Positions 1-6,873 of a DNA stretch of 9,604 nucleotides are shown here, one piece after another. Below the pieces are notes generated by a model, which saw only the letters and a list, made by a program, of their open reading frames with translations, was not told the origin of the DNA and did no database searches. Made by a program: the position numbers and the translations under genes. Origin of the DNA: Candidatus Izemoplasma sp. (GTDB taxonomy: Bacteria; Bacillota_I; Bacilli_A; Izemoplasmatales; Izemoplasmataceae); NCBI GenBank assembly GCA_007117555.1, contig SKGI01000018.1, positions 1 to 9,604 of the forward strand, read 5' to 3'. The stretch's first letter is position 1; every line of letters starts with the position of its first letter.

Positions 1-360
1 AGCCATGGTTGTTCGTGATTGTATCATCATTTCATAAGTCGAGGCTTGCACCCATGGACAATCCCCTGGCAAAAGCATGACATGGCTATCAGGTGCGCTG
101 CAAGAGAGTCCTTTCTTGACGGATGTAAACATCCCAGCTACATGATGTTCGTTATTGATGACAATGAGATCTTTAAATCCCTCTAATTGCTTGGCGATGG
201 CTTCATGATAAGCGCCTGTAACAACAATTATTCTATTTACAAAAGGCCGCATACCACACACGGCATGTTCAATAAGTGTTTGATCACCGACTGTCCAAAG
301 CAATTTGTTGCTGCCGGCACGACGTGACATACCGCCCGCTAAAATAACCCCTTCAATCAA
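1..360 (-). CDS. MobA/MocA-like nucleotidyltransferase, 3' end cut by window edge
   Basis: I translated this by hand from a TTG at 358-360. The frame stays open for 120 codons to the window start, so the C-terminus is missing. Residues 7-19 give the LAGGMSRRAGSNK glycine-rich loop that binds the nucleotide phosphates in the MobA-like NTP transferase fold (GT-A, Rossmann-like). GMFTSVKKGL (76-85) and LLPGDCP (96-102) match the second half of that fold, where the Asp binds the metal. The TTG start is supported by a GAGGGGTG ribosome binding site about five bases upstream, an in-frame TAA just beyond it, and a good -10 box at 419-424. Family members transfer CMP or GMP to molybdopterin, but related enzymes act on other substrates. 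No molybdenum-cofactor or molybdoenzyme gene is visible here, so the substrate is open. The family call is firm; the specific role is not. Confidence 0.85.
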   Translation of the reverse strand, partial: MIEGVILAGGMSRRAGSNKLLWTVGDQTLIEHAVCGMRPFVNRIIVVTGAYHEAIAKQLEGFKDLIVINNEHHVAGMFTSVKKGLSCSAPDSHVMLLPGDCPWVQASTYEMMIQSRTTMA

Positions 361-418
361 TTTGTCACCCCTCAATGTTAAAAAAATATATCGTCTAATC
401 CAATGGGTTTATCTATTT

Positions 419-427
419 ATTATAGCA
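419..427 (-). promoter_or_regulatory. extended -10 promoter for the MobA-like gene
   Basis: On the minus strand 419-424 reads TATAAT, preceded by TGC (425-427), a perfect extended -10. The expected -35 position about 17 bases upstream reads TAGATA, a poor match. Transcription would start near 412, about 50 bases before the TTG start. Confidence 0.6.
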
Positions 428-497
428 CGAAGGGCATGTGATATCTAGGGTACATTGCAAGAGAGGGATTGCCTAGAAAAGTTCTAAACAGTTGCCC

Positions 498-2009
498 TTA
501 AGCGTTTTCATTATGCAAGGCATGAAAGGCATCATGTAAAACATCAATGAGGTCACTTGCAATAAGGCTCTCTCGATGTCGCAACTGCTCGACAAGTAGT
601 CCTGCTTTTGCGTGTAAGGCTACCGCCTCACAACTTGCCTCAAATAGTGATTGATTCACTGCGATACGTGCGGCAATAATTCCTGCTAAGACATCGCCTG
701 TTCCAGCTTTAGCAAGTGCAGAAGAGCCAAATGATATCCAACGCACACAGCCATCTATGACAATGAGTGTCACAGGTCCTTTTAAGACTAGTACAGCCTG
801 GGTTCCTTGCATCACACGCTCTACGGTAGTCACTAAATCTTCATCCGTTTTTGGATCGACATCAAAAAATCTAACAAACTCGCCATAATGCGGCGTCAAT
901 ACAACATGCGGACTCGCGAGTAGTTGAGACCGTGAAGGTTTTGCATAATGCAAGCCATCTGCATCAACTACGAGTGGACGTTTTTGCGCGATAAGTGATG
1001 AAATCACAGCTGTATAGTCGCTGCTTTTCTTACCTAAACCTGGACCAAACACGCACACTGCTTTATCACTGAATGCGCTGAGTGATTGTGTGTGATCTTC
1101 AAGTTGATACGTTTTCACCATGATCTCAGGCTGTTCAAACGTATAATAAGGCCTTAAAGTCTCGGGTATGACAATACTTGCAAGTCCCGAACCGGCGCGC
1201 ATACTTGCTAATGCAGTAAGAATTGGGGCGCCCATCATATTTTCTGAACCCCCAAAAACTAACACATGTCCAAAGTGATACTTATGAACATTTTGTTTAC
1301 GTAACGGAAATTTGCCTTCAAAGTCAGTGGGTGTCATATGTTGATGCGACCAAATGGACTCTACTGGTACAATCCCAACTTCAATGCGCTCAAGGTGCCC
1401 GCAAACATCTTGACCCTCACCTAGAAAATGCCCATATTTATACGCTTGAATGGCCCAAGTTTCCGTCGCTTGAATCGCACAACCAAGAACGAGTCCACTA
1501 TCGGTATGCAATCCAGCAGGTAAGTCGATGCTAACAATCGGTTTTCTCGATGCATTGAGTCGCTTTATGACGTTTGCAAAAAGCCCTTTAATAGGTCTTG
1601 TTAAACCAAGCCCAAAAAGTGCTTCAAGAATCCAGTCGCTCTCTTTCACTTTAGTGTCTAACCACGCTAAATCACCTGGTTTTTGAATTCGGATAACATG
1701 CGACTTGATGCGTTCATAGACTTGTTGGTTTTCATCACTTAAGACGTTATTTTCAGACACGAGAAAAACCACAACATCCATGCCTTTTGCGAACATTTTT
1801 TCTGCAACGACTAGTCCATCGCCACCATTGTTGCCAGGTCCACACACCACTAAAGGTCGTTTATTTCGATATTGCTTCTTTGTAAGTATTTTATCAAAAA
1901 GTGCTTGACCTGCGCGCGCCATCAACATATGACTCGTTATTTGTTCTACAGTACATGTACGCGCATCCATCGCCCGCATCGTGTGTGCCGATACAATTCT
2001 GTTAGGCAT
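498..2009 (-). CDS. nnr: bifunctional NAD(P)HX epimerase/dehydratase
   Basis: This is a full-length 503-residue two-domain Nnr (YjeF) protein. It repairs hydrated NADH and NADPH: the N-terminal domain epimerises R- and S-NAD(P)HX, and the C-terminal domain dehydrates S-NAD(P)HX using ADP or ATP. The epimerase part shows VVCGPGNNGGDG (54-65) and SIDLPAGLHTDSG (160-172). The ribokinase-like dehydratase part shows VFGGSENMMGAP (251-262), GPGLG (322-326), DADGL (349-353), TPHYGEF (372-378), LKGP (409-412) and AGTGDVLAG (435-443) with the catalytic Asp at 439. The ATG at 2007-2009 has AGAGGTGA just upstream. The gene is monocistronic or leads into the MobA-like gene 137 bases downstream, which has its own promoter. 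It is a cytosolic housekeeping function, and no key residue appears to be missing. Confidence 0.97.
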   Translation of the reverse strand: MPNRIVSAHTMRAMDARTCTVEQITSHMLMARAGQALFDKILTKKQYRNKRPLVVCGPGNNGGDGLVVAEKMFAKGMDVVVFLVSENNVLSDENQQVYERIKSHVIRIQKPGDLAWLDTKVKESDWILEALFGLGLTRPIKGLFANVIKRLNASRKPIVSIDLPAGLHTDSGLVLGCAIQATETWAIQAYKYGHFLGEGQDVCGHLERIEVGIVPVESIWSHQHMTPTDFEGKFPLRKQNVHKYHFGHVLVFGGSENMMGAPILTALASMRAGSGLASIVIPETLRPYYTFEQPEIMVKTYQLEDHTQSLSAFSDKAVCVFGPGLGKKSSDYTAVISSLIAQKRPLVVDADGLHYAKPSRSQLLASPHVVLTPHYGEFVRFFDVDPKTDEDLVTTVERVMQGTQAVLVLKGPVTLIVIDGCVRWISFGSSALAKAGTGDVLAGIIAARIAVNQSLFEASCEAVALHAKAGLLVEQLRHRESLIASDLIDVLHDAFHALHNENA

Positions 2010-2035
2010 CTTGTCACCTCTTTCTTGTCACTCTC

Positions 2036-2064
2036 ATTATAGCAGTCCTAAATCAGTTGCTCAA
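2036..2064 (-). promoter_or_regulatory. nnr promoter
   Basis: On the minus strand this is TTGAGC (2059-2064), a 17-base spacer, then TATAAT (2036-2041) preceded by TGC. It is the only promoter in the window with both an extended -10 and a fair -35 (4 of 6). Predicted initiation near 2029 leaves a leader of about 20 bases holding the ribosome binding site. Confidence 0.75.
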
Positions 2065-2107
2065 GAGTTGGCCTATACGTTCAAGCACTTTGAGCGCTTT
2101 GATTACG

Positions 2108-2142
2108 AAAAACCGCCCTCCTAAAATACAAGAGGGCGGTTT
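2108..2142 (-). terminator. intrinsic terminator of the HtrA-like lipoprotein gene
   Basis: There is a perfect 11-base-pair stem, AAACCGCCCTC (2110-2120) against GAGGGCGGTTT (2132-2142), with an 11-base loop. Read on the minus strand it ends in a run of five T (2112 to 2108). It lies about 40 bases after the protease stop codon and upstream of the nnr promoter. Confidence 0.92.
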
Positions 2143-2182
2143 GAGATAAGATAAGCGATGCTATATGGATCGACAGCTGGTT

Positions 2183-4057
2183 TTAAGCGTCATCAGGGTG
2201 CACGCCGAGTATCACTTCAGGTGACTCGATGGTTTCACCATTTCTAATATATTGTATTTGAACTACATCACCAATACGTGAATTCAGAATGACTTCACGC
2301 AGTTGATCAAAGTTAAACACAGGTACAAACGTGTCTTGATCTTGTGTCTTGTAACCAATAATGATGTCATTTTCTAGAAGACCCGCCGCTTCGGCTGCAC
2401 TACCCGGTGTTGTACCAGTTACACAAACACCAAACGTTTGGCCACACGACCCGTAGACAGGGTTGGCCATAATCCCTAAAAACGGACGGCGTACTTCACC
2501 GAATGCTTCTAAATCACGAATTACACGTATCACCGTGTTTGAAGGCACCGCAAAGCCAAGTCCTTCAGTCGCATCACCTTGTGAGTCACGCATGGTTTTC
2601 AATGTATTAATACCGGCAATCTCACCAGATAAGGTAAACAACGGACCCCCACTATTTCCACGATTAATCGCGGCATCATGCTGGATGAACGCGGTGTTCA
2701 ACGTATCGAGTTCTTTAAATCGTGTTAAACCAGAAACGACACCCATGGTCACTGTACCAAAATTATCAAAGCCGAGAGGATTGCCCATCGCAAAGACAAA
2801 TTGACCAAGTTTAAGGGCATAACTATCTGCGAAATCAGCCGGTTCAAACGTAATCGGACTTGTAAATGTGAGCACGGCAATATCAGTTGTCGGATCGCTC
2901 CCGATGAACTCGATATCTTCAAAATCAATATCAAACAAGATGCCAAAGCGCTGATAAGTTATGGTCAGCGTTTCAAAGTCTTCGATGACATGATGGTTTG
3001 TGACAACATAGTATCGGTCATTTTCAAATTTATAGACCACACCGGATCCTGTGCCACCACCATTATCGCCCCGATCGTTTTGCACTCCAACGAATGCTGC
3101 GGCAGCCTGTTCAACCATATCGGTAATGACCGACTGCAACGATTGGGTGACCTCGATATCAGTTTGATCAATCCAACGGGCATAGAGGACTAGATTACTT
3201 GCGGGCATAACCGTCCCAGGAAAAACATAATTCTCGTAATTTGGGTCGGTATACCAACCACCGAATGTATAGCCCGTTCGGACAGGTTCTTGTGGCAAAT
3301 GGATCGACTCTTGATAAGGGACATGAATGGGTTCAATGGATGCACCGCCCTCCGTCTTAAAGACAACTTGAAAGTTTGCCGGTTCAAAGCGCGGATAAAG
3401 CGTCGCATCGGCTTCAGGAGAATCGTTCAAATCTAAAGGCTCTAAAAGTGCCTCATCAAGATACCACCCAGTAAATGTATAGCCTTCACGCGCAGGTTCA
3501 GGCAGTGTCTCGAAACGAACACTATGATTTAAGCTTGCAATCGGATCGGATTCACCAGGAATAAAAAAATCATAGTCTATCCACTCATAAACAGCTTCTA
3601 ACTGTAAGTCCCGATTCGGGACAGCCCCTTTTGTAAAGAGTGTATCCGTTCCCACTTCTTTCCAACCACTGAAGATACGATGTGGCAAAACCTCTGGTTC
3701 TGGCGCTTCAATCGGGGCACCAAATGGTTGAACCGTATCTAGAAGCACATTGTTTTCCGCCATAAACGTAATGGTGTACGTTTGCGCTTCCCAACGCGCA
3801 TACAATGTCGTCGTTTCACGGATACTACCATCGTTCGCATACGGTCTTGTAAAACTACTATCAAAATACCAGCCTAAAAATTCATGACCAGTTTTTGTGA
3901 CCTCAGGTATTTCATAGAAGCCATCTTCACGAATGTTTACACTTTCTAACTCATCTACTCCGACAAAAAAGACGCGGGTCCTTGCAGGTGCCATCTCACA
4001 GGCAGCCACTGTCAAAATACTGATAAAAACAAACAGTGTGATAAGTAACTTTTTCAT
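2183..4057 (-). CDS. lipoprotein: four Flg_new/InlB-type repeats + HtrA-like serine protease + PDZ
   Basis: This encodes a 624-residue exported, lipid-anchored protein. The signal peptide ends in LTVAAC, with the lipidated Cys at 20. Four repeats of about 65-70 residues follow (roughly 27-89, 91-159, 162-224, 227-295). Repeats 1, 3 and 4 carry GxxFxGWYxD and LYxRW/F; repeat 2 is degenerate (FSGWKEVG, EAVYEW). These resemble Listeria-Bacteroides (Flg_new) surface repeats. A trypsin-like HtrA/DegP domain follows with an intact triad: His356 in TNHHV, Asp392 in TTDIAV and Ser469 in GNSGGP. A PDZ domain (about 526-624) contains a close Cys pair (538, 545). I chose the ATG at 4055-4057, eight bases after AAAGGAG; an in-frame GTG at 4064-4066 overlaps that site. 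Likely role is surface proteolysis or quality control; substrates are unknown. Confidence 0.93.
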   Translation of the reverse strand: MKKLLITLFVFISILTVAACEMAPARTRVFFVGVDELESVNIREDGFYEIPEVTKTGHEFLGWYFDSSFTRPYANDGSIRETTTLYARWEAQTYTITFMAENNVLLDTVQPFGAPIEAPEPEVLPHRIFSGWKEVGTDTLFTKGAVPNRDLQLEAVYEWIDYDFFIPGESDPIASLNHSVRFETLPEPAREGYTFTGWYLDEALLEPLDLNDSPEADATLYPRFEPANFQVVFKTEGGASIEPIHVPYQESIHLPQEPVRTGYTFGGWYTDPNYENYVFPGTVMPASNLVLYARWIDQTDIEVTQSLQSVITDMVEQAAAAFVGVQNDRGDNGGGTGSGVVYKFENDRYYVVTNHHVIEDFETLTITYQRFGILFDIDFEDIEFIGSDPTTDIAVLTFTSPITFEPADFADSYALKLGQFVFAMGNPLGFDNFGTVTMGVVSGLTRFKELDTLNTAFIQHDAAINRGNSGGPLFTLSGEIAGINTLKTMRDSQGDATEGLGFAVPSNTVIRVIRDLEAFGEVRRPFLGIMANPVYGSCGQTFGVCVTGTTPGSAAEAAGLLENDIIIGYKTQDQDTFVPVFNFDQLREVILNSRIGDVVQIQYIRNGETIESPEVILGVHPDDA

Positions 4058-4084
4058 GGGAATCACTCCTTTGAATGTGTGTAC

Positions 4085-4093
4085 ATTATATCA
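4085..4093 (-). promoter_or_regulatory. extended -10 promoter of the HtrA-like lipoprotein gene
   Basis: On the minus strand 4085-4090 reads TATAAT, preceded by TGA (4091-4093). No good -35 stands 16-18 bases upstream. The predicted start falls about 20 bases before the ATG, leaving a short leader with AAAGGAG. Confidence 0.6.
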
Positions 4094-4137
4094 TGAACCG
4101 AGTTAAATCTGCTTTGATTTGCCTTATTTCCATAAAG

Positions 4138-4178
4138 AAAAAAAGTGCATCATGGTCGCTAGCGACGCATGATGCTTT
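4138..4178 (-). terminator. intrinsic terminator overlapping the end of the guanylate-kinase-like gene
   Basis: GCATCATG (4147-4154) pairs with CATGATGC (4168-4175), and inside it GTCGC (4155-4159) pairs with GCGAC (4162-4166), with one bulged base at 4167. Read on the minus strand the hairpin is followed by seven T (4144 to 4138). The stop codon TAG (4159-4161) sits at the hairpin apex, so the upstream arm is coding sequence. Confidence 0.85.
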
Positions 4179-4695
4179 GATATTCTTGATATATATGTTT
4201 TGTCAGTTCACCAAGATCGGCGGTACTATTATCGATAATGCGATCGACGTGTGGTAAAGCTTCAATATTGAAATAGTCACGATCAAAGGCCAGGCGTGTC
4301 GCAATGTCTACTTCAGCATCACCGCGTTCGATCATCCGACATCGCCTAATCAGTTCTGGTGTTTGAATAAAAAAAATCATAATGGTGTCTTTTAACGTTT
4401 CATAAAGCGCCCGCGCGCCACGAACATCAACAATCAATACTTTATCATGCGCGGCATCTTTAAAGGCAGTGCCATAATAATGACCGCTGTAAAAAGATGT
4501 TTCTAAAAAGAAGTTTAGTTTCTCTTTTACAAGAAAATCCGCCTTACTCAAAAAGTGATAGTCGCGACCATTCACCTCATGCGCACGCGGTGGCCGGGTT
4601 GTATATGTGACCATTTTCTTAAACCCATGTCGCTCGATGAGCAGACGCGCGATTTCTGTTTTACCACTGGCACTTGGTCCAATCAATACTAACAC
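4159..4695 (-). CDS. gmk: guanylate-kinase-like nucleoside monophosphate kinase
   Basis: This is a 178-residue P-loop kinase of the guanylate kinase family, which phosphorylates GMP to GDP with ATP in the cytosol. It shows the Walker A loop GPSASGKT (6-13), the GMP-binding stretch TTRPPRAHEVNGRDYHF (32-48), SGHYYGT (70-76), VDVRGA (89-94) and an Arg-rich lid (RRCRMIERGD, 117-126). It is shorter than typical Gmk (about 200 residues). The P-loop is unusual (SASGKT rather than SGxGKx) and begins almost at the N-terminus. It could be the housekeeping enzyme or a diverged paralogue with another substrate. The start is GTG at 4693-4695, seven bases after the strong site AAAGGAGG. It lies 33 bases after the TMEM164/YwaF-like gene and is probably cotranscribed with it. 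Its stop codon lies in the loop of the terminator that ends the unit. Confidence 0.85.
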   Translation of the reverse strand: MLVLIGPSASGKTEIARLLIERHGFKKMVTYTTRPPRAHEVNGRDYHFLSKADFLVKEKLNFFLETSFYSGHYYGTAFKDAAHDKVLIVDVRGARALYETLKDTIMIFFIQTPELIRRCRMIERGDAEVDIATRLAFDRDYFNIEALPHVDRIIDNSTADLGELTKHIYQEYQSIMRR

Positions 4696-4728
4696 GCGGC
4701 ACCCTCCTTTGTAACGTCTTTGGTTCAG

Positions 4729-5490
4729 TTAAATCGTTTTATTTAAAGAAACCATTTGATCTTTTGGTTGTGTGACACGCACTTTAGCAAACGGCGCAAA
4801 AACTAGACCTAATAGGATAAAGGCAAGCACCACCATACTCATAAAGTACCAAAACCGTCCATATTGTGTCCATATAAACGCGAGCGGGTTACCAGAAGGG
4901 TTTTGTAAAAACATGTAGTTCGTATCTAAAATGATGTTCATGACACCAGACATAGCGACGGCAATAAAAAGAATGATAAATGCTTTGACAATGTCATAAT
5001 AAACCGGACGATACCACTTACTCATAATGAGATATAAGGAAAAAAACAACATCACACCATGATAGATAAAGCTATGAAATGGCAACCAGTCTCCTTCAAA
5101 CGGAAACCAAAAATAAGCCTTTCCAAGTACTGTCGTAGGATACGCAAATACTAGTAGGGCTGCCACCATGCCAACACCGTAAGCAAAGGGAAGAAACGCT
5201 TCGCGCCATGCTTTACGTCCAAAGGCAACGACAGGCATAGCATATAGTGAATAACTGCACAGTTGAAAGGGAAACTGGTGTACTGGAAGATGCCCACGAT
5301 CACGGCCAATGAGCAAATACTTAATGACTTCAAGCCCAATAATTAACACGCTTGTGATTTTTAATACAGTCAGCGGTTGTGTTTTTCTCCGAATTAAAAC
5401 TTGAAGTATGATGCCAATCAAACCAAAGACAAACAAAGCGCCAACGAGATGTTTTTGACCAAAGACTTCAGGACGTACTGATAAAATCAT
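4729..5490 (-). CDS. TMEM164/YwaF (TIGR02206)-family integral membrane protein
   Basis: This encodes a polytopic membrane protein of 253 residues with about six to seven hydrophobic segments. Its family marks are LPVHQFPFQLC (68-78), YHG (143-145) and DTNYMFLQNPSGNP (189-202), as in the bacterial YwaF/TP0381 group and eukaryotic TMEM164. Human TMEM164 has been reported as a cysteine-dependent acyltransferase for ether phospholipids. Cys78 and the nearby His residues may correspond to its active site, but that is inference from my memory of the family. I start at ATG 5488-5490, eight bases after AAAGGTG. The longer frame from a TTG at 5506-5508 would place the ribosome binding site inside the gene. 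It lies between a small membrane protein gene (about 100 bases upstream) and the guanylate-kinase-like gene (33 bases downstream). A role in membrane lipids is possible but unproven. Confidence 0.82.
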   Translation of the reverse strand: MILSVRPEVFGQKHLVGALFVFGLIGIILQVLIRRKTQPLTVLKITSVLIIGLEVIKYLLIGRDRGHLPVHQFPFQLCSYSLYAMPVVAFGRKAWREAFLPFAYGVGMVAALLVFAYPTTVLGKAYFWFPFEGDWLPFHSFIYHGVMLFFSLYLIMSKWYRPVYYDIVKAFIILFIAVAMSGVMNIILDTNYMFLQNPSGNPLAFIWTQYGRFWYFMSMVVLAFILLGLVFAPFAKVRVTQPKDQMVSLNKTI

Positions 5491-5532
5491 ATCCCACACA
5501 CCTTTCAATCATGGTTTTCATAAAATTACACA

Positions 5533-5561
5533 TATCTACTAAGTTTAACAAGTGATTTCAA
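5533..5561 (-). promoter_or_regulatory. possible weak promoter upstream of the TMEM164/YwaF-like gene
   Basis: On the minus strand TTGAAA (5556-5561) is followed after 17 bases by TAGATA, a poor -10. I see no terminator between the small membrane protein gene and this point. Cotranscription with that gene is therefore as likely as a separate promoter. Confidence 0.25.
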
Positions 5562-5591
5562 GTCAGGTCATTTTTATTTTATTCGGAGACT

Positions 5592-5879
5592 TTATGAAGG
5601 TAAAAGCGCCGTTGCCAACACAACAATAAGCACAAACACTAAAATTATGAATGCAAAAGCACCTAAAGCAAGACCCATAAAGTTCATAATTAAAGCCTCT
5701 TTGCTTGGATTACCTAAATCACGTTGCTGTTTAGTTTTTACTAAACCATAAATCGCCAAGCCAATGGGTATAGGACTGATATAAAAAAACCTAAAACCTA
5801 GACTTATCAGACCCGTTATAATGGATGCGAGCCCAAATAAAGCCGGTTGTGTTTTGAGTATCGAGATAACTTTATCCAT
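5592..5879 (-). CDS. small DUF4190-like membrane protein
   Basis: This encodes a 95-residue membrane protein of unknown function. Hydrophobic segments lie at about 12-27, 29-47 and 64-91, with a short polar loop (VKTKQQRDLGNPSKEA, 47-62) between the second and third. The pattern of a small-residue segment, an I/L-rich G-containing segment, a basic loop and a GLALGAFAF segment resembles DUF4190 proteins. The start is ATG 5877-5879, nine bases after AGAGGAGG. An in-frame ATG at 5901-5903 would put that ribosome binding site inside the coding region and is rejected. An extended -10 promoter lies about 45 bases upstream. It is the first gene of a probable unit with the TMEM164/YwaF-like protein and the guanylate-kinase-like enzyme. 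The family assignment rests on general pattern only. Confidence 0.75.
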   Translation of the reverse strand: MDKVISILKTQPALFGLASIITGLISLGFRFFYISPIPIGLAIYGLVKTKQQRDLGNPSKEALIMNFMGLALGAFAFIILVFVLIVVLATALLPS

Positions 5880-5920
5880 GGTTGATGTCCTCCTCTTAAG
5901 CATACAGCGAAGCCTTATTC

Positions 5921-5929
5921 ATTGTAGCA
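5921..5929 (-). promoter_or_regulatory. extended -10 promoter of the small membrane protein gene
   Basis: On the minus strand 5921-5926 reads TACAAT (5 of 6) preceded by TGC. The -35 region is poor. It lies between the psuG stop (5968) and the small membrane protein start (5879), which supports a new transcription unit here. Confidence 0.55.
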
Positions 5930-5967
5930 TAACAACATTGAAAAGTGGCGTTAACTTTAGTAAACTT

Positions 5968-6873
5968 TCATATTTTCCAGTATTTCACGGCAATTTCAGC
6001 GGCTAGTTTCGCATTGTTTAGCATTAAGGCAATATTCGCACGCAAGCTTTCACCACCTGTTTTCTCCTTGAGAGCATCCAGTAAAAATGGGGTCACGCGC
6101 TTGCCTGAAACACCTGCTAACTTCGCATCATTTAAGGCATTGATGATGTGTGACTCAATCTGATCATACGGCAGCTCTGCTTCATGAGGAATGGGATTAG
6201 CAATGACGGTGCCACTCGAAAAACCAAGACGTTGTTTCGTCCGCATAAAACGCGCCACAGACTCCGGTGTTTCAAGTTTAAACTCTAAGCGGTATGGGCT
6301 TTGTCGGCTATAAAAAGCAGGTAAAACATCCGTTTGATAGCCGATCACCTCAACCCCTTTAGTTTCTAAATATTCAAGGGTTAGACCAAGATCTAAAATC
6401 GCTTTAGCGCCCGCGCACACAACGGTCACAGGGCAACTTGATAACTCTTCGAGATCACGTGATATGTCAAACGTTTTGTGTGCCTCACGATGCACACCGC
6501 CAATGCCACCTGTCGCAAAAATAGGAATCCCTGCTTGATGCGAAAGGACCATCGTTGCAGAAACCGTTGTCGCACCTGTTAATTTTTCCGAAATAGCAAA
6601 CGCTAAATCCCGTTTACTTAACTTCATAACCTTATCTGCTTTAGCGAGTCTTTCAACTTCTTCTGGCGTCAAACCAATCGTAATCCGGCCATTAAGCAAA
6701 GCGATGGTGGCGGGAATAGCACCCGCTTGTCGGATCACACGAGAAACCTCTTTTGACATACTTAGATTATCTGGGTAAGGCATCCCATGAGATAAAATGG
6801 TTGATTCGAGCGCAACAATAGGGCGTTTTTTTATTAACGCATCTTGAACTTCGGGGTGGATTGTGAGTCGCAT
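5968..6873 (-). CDS. psuG: pseudouridine-5'-phosphate glycosidase
   Basis: This 301-residue PsuG splits pseudouridine 5'-phosphate into uracil and ribose 5-phosphate by breaking the C-C glycosidic bond, with a metal cofactor. Family signatures are VALESTILSHGMPYPDN (20-36), LSKRDL (85-90), ATGGIGGVHRE (120-130), DISRDL (136-141), VCAGAKAILD (152-161) and the C-terminal KRVTPFLL. Glu23, Lys87, His128, Asp140 and Lys157 fit the catalytic and metal-binding positions of E. coli PsuG (Glu31, Lys93, His137, Asp149, Lys166), from memory of that enzyme. The ATG at 6871-6873 lies 40 bases inside the end of psuK. AAAGGAG stands 11 bases upstream, so translation is probably coupled. An in-frame GTG at 6883-6885 overlaps the ribosome binding site and is rejected. 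I found no terminator after it, so transcription may run into the next unit. Confidence 0.97.
   Translation of the reverse strand: MRLTIHPEVQDALIKKRPIVALESTILSHGMPYPDNLSMSKEVSRVIRQAGAIPATIALLNGRITIGLTPEEVERLAKADKVMKLSKRDLAFAISEKLTGATTVSATMVLSHQAGIPIFATGGIGGVHREAHKTFDISRDLEELSSCPVTVVCAGAKAILDLGLTLEYLETKGVEVIGYQTDVLPAFYSRQSPYRLEFKLETPESVARFMRTKQRLGFSSGTVIANPIPHEAELPYDQIESHIINALNDAKLAGVSGKRVTPFLLDALKEKTGGESLRANIALMLNNAKLAAEIAVKYWKI

Noticed and set aside
445..476. Imperfect inverted repeat (CTAGG ... CCTAG, with GCAA/TTGC inside) between nnr and the MobA-like gene
   Set aside because: The stems are only 4-5 bases, the arms are unevenly spaced and no T run follows, so it is not an intrinsic terminator. 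It overlaps the -35 region of the next promoter, but an operator cannot be argued from one weak repeat.
1223..1534. Plus-strand open frame of 103 codons inside nnr
   Set aside because: It lies opposite a fully conserved Nnr sequence, has no ribosome binding site or promoter, and its translation shows no recognisable domain.
2463..3193. Plus-strand open frames of 113 and 130 codons inside the protease gene
   Set aside because: They are antisense to the protease and PDZ coding region, which has an intact catalytic triad. Their translations look like shadow composition.
5904..5967. Possible terminator after psuG
   Set aside because: Short partial complementarities (such as GTTTACT with AGTTAAC) do not form a stable stem, and no T run follows on the minus strand.
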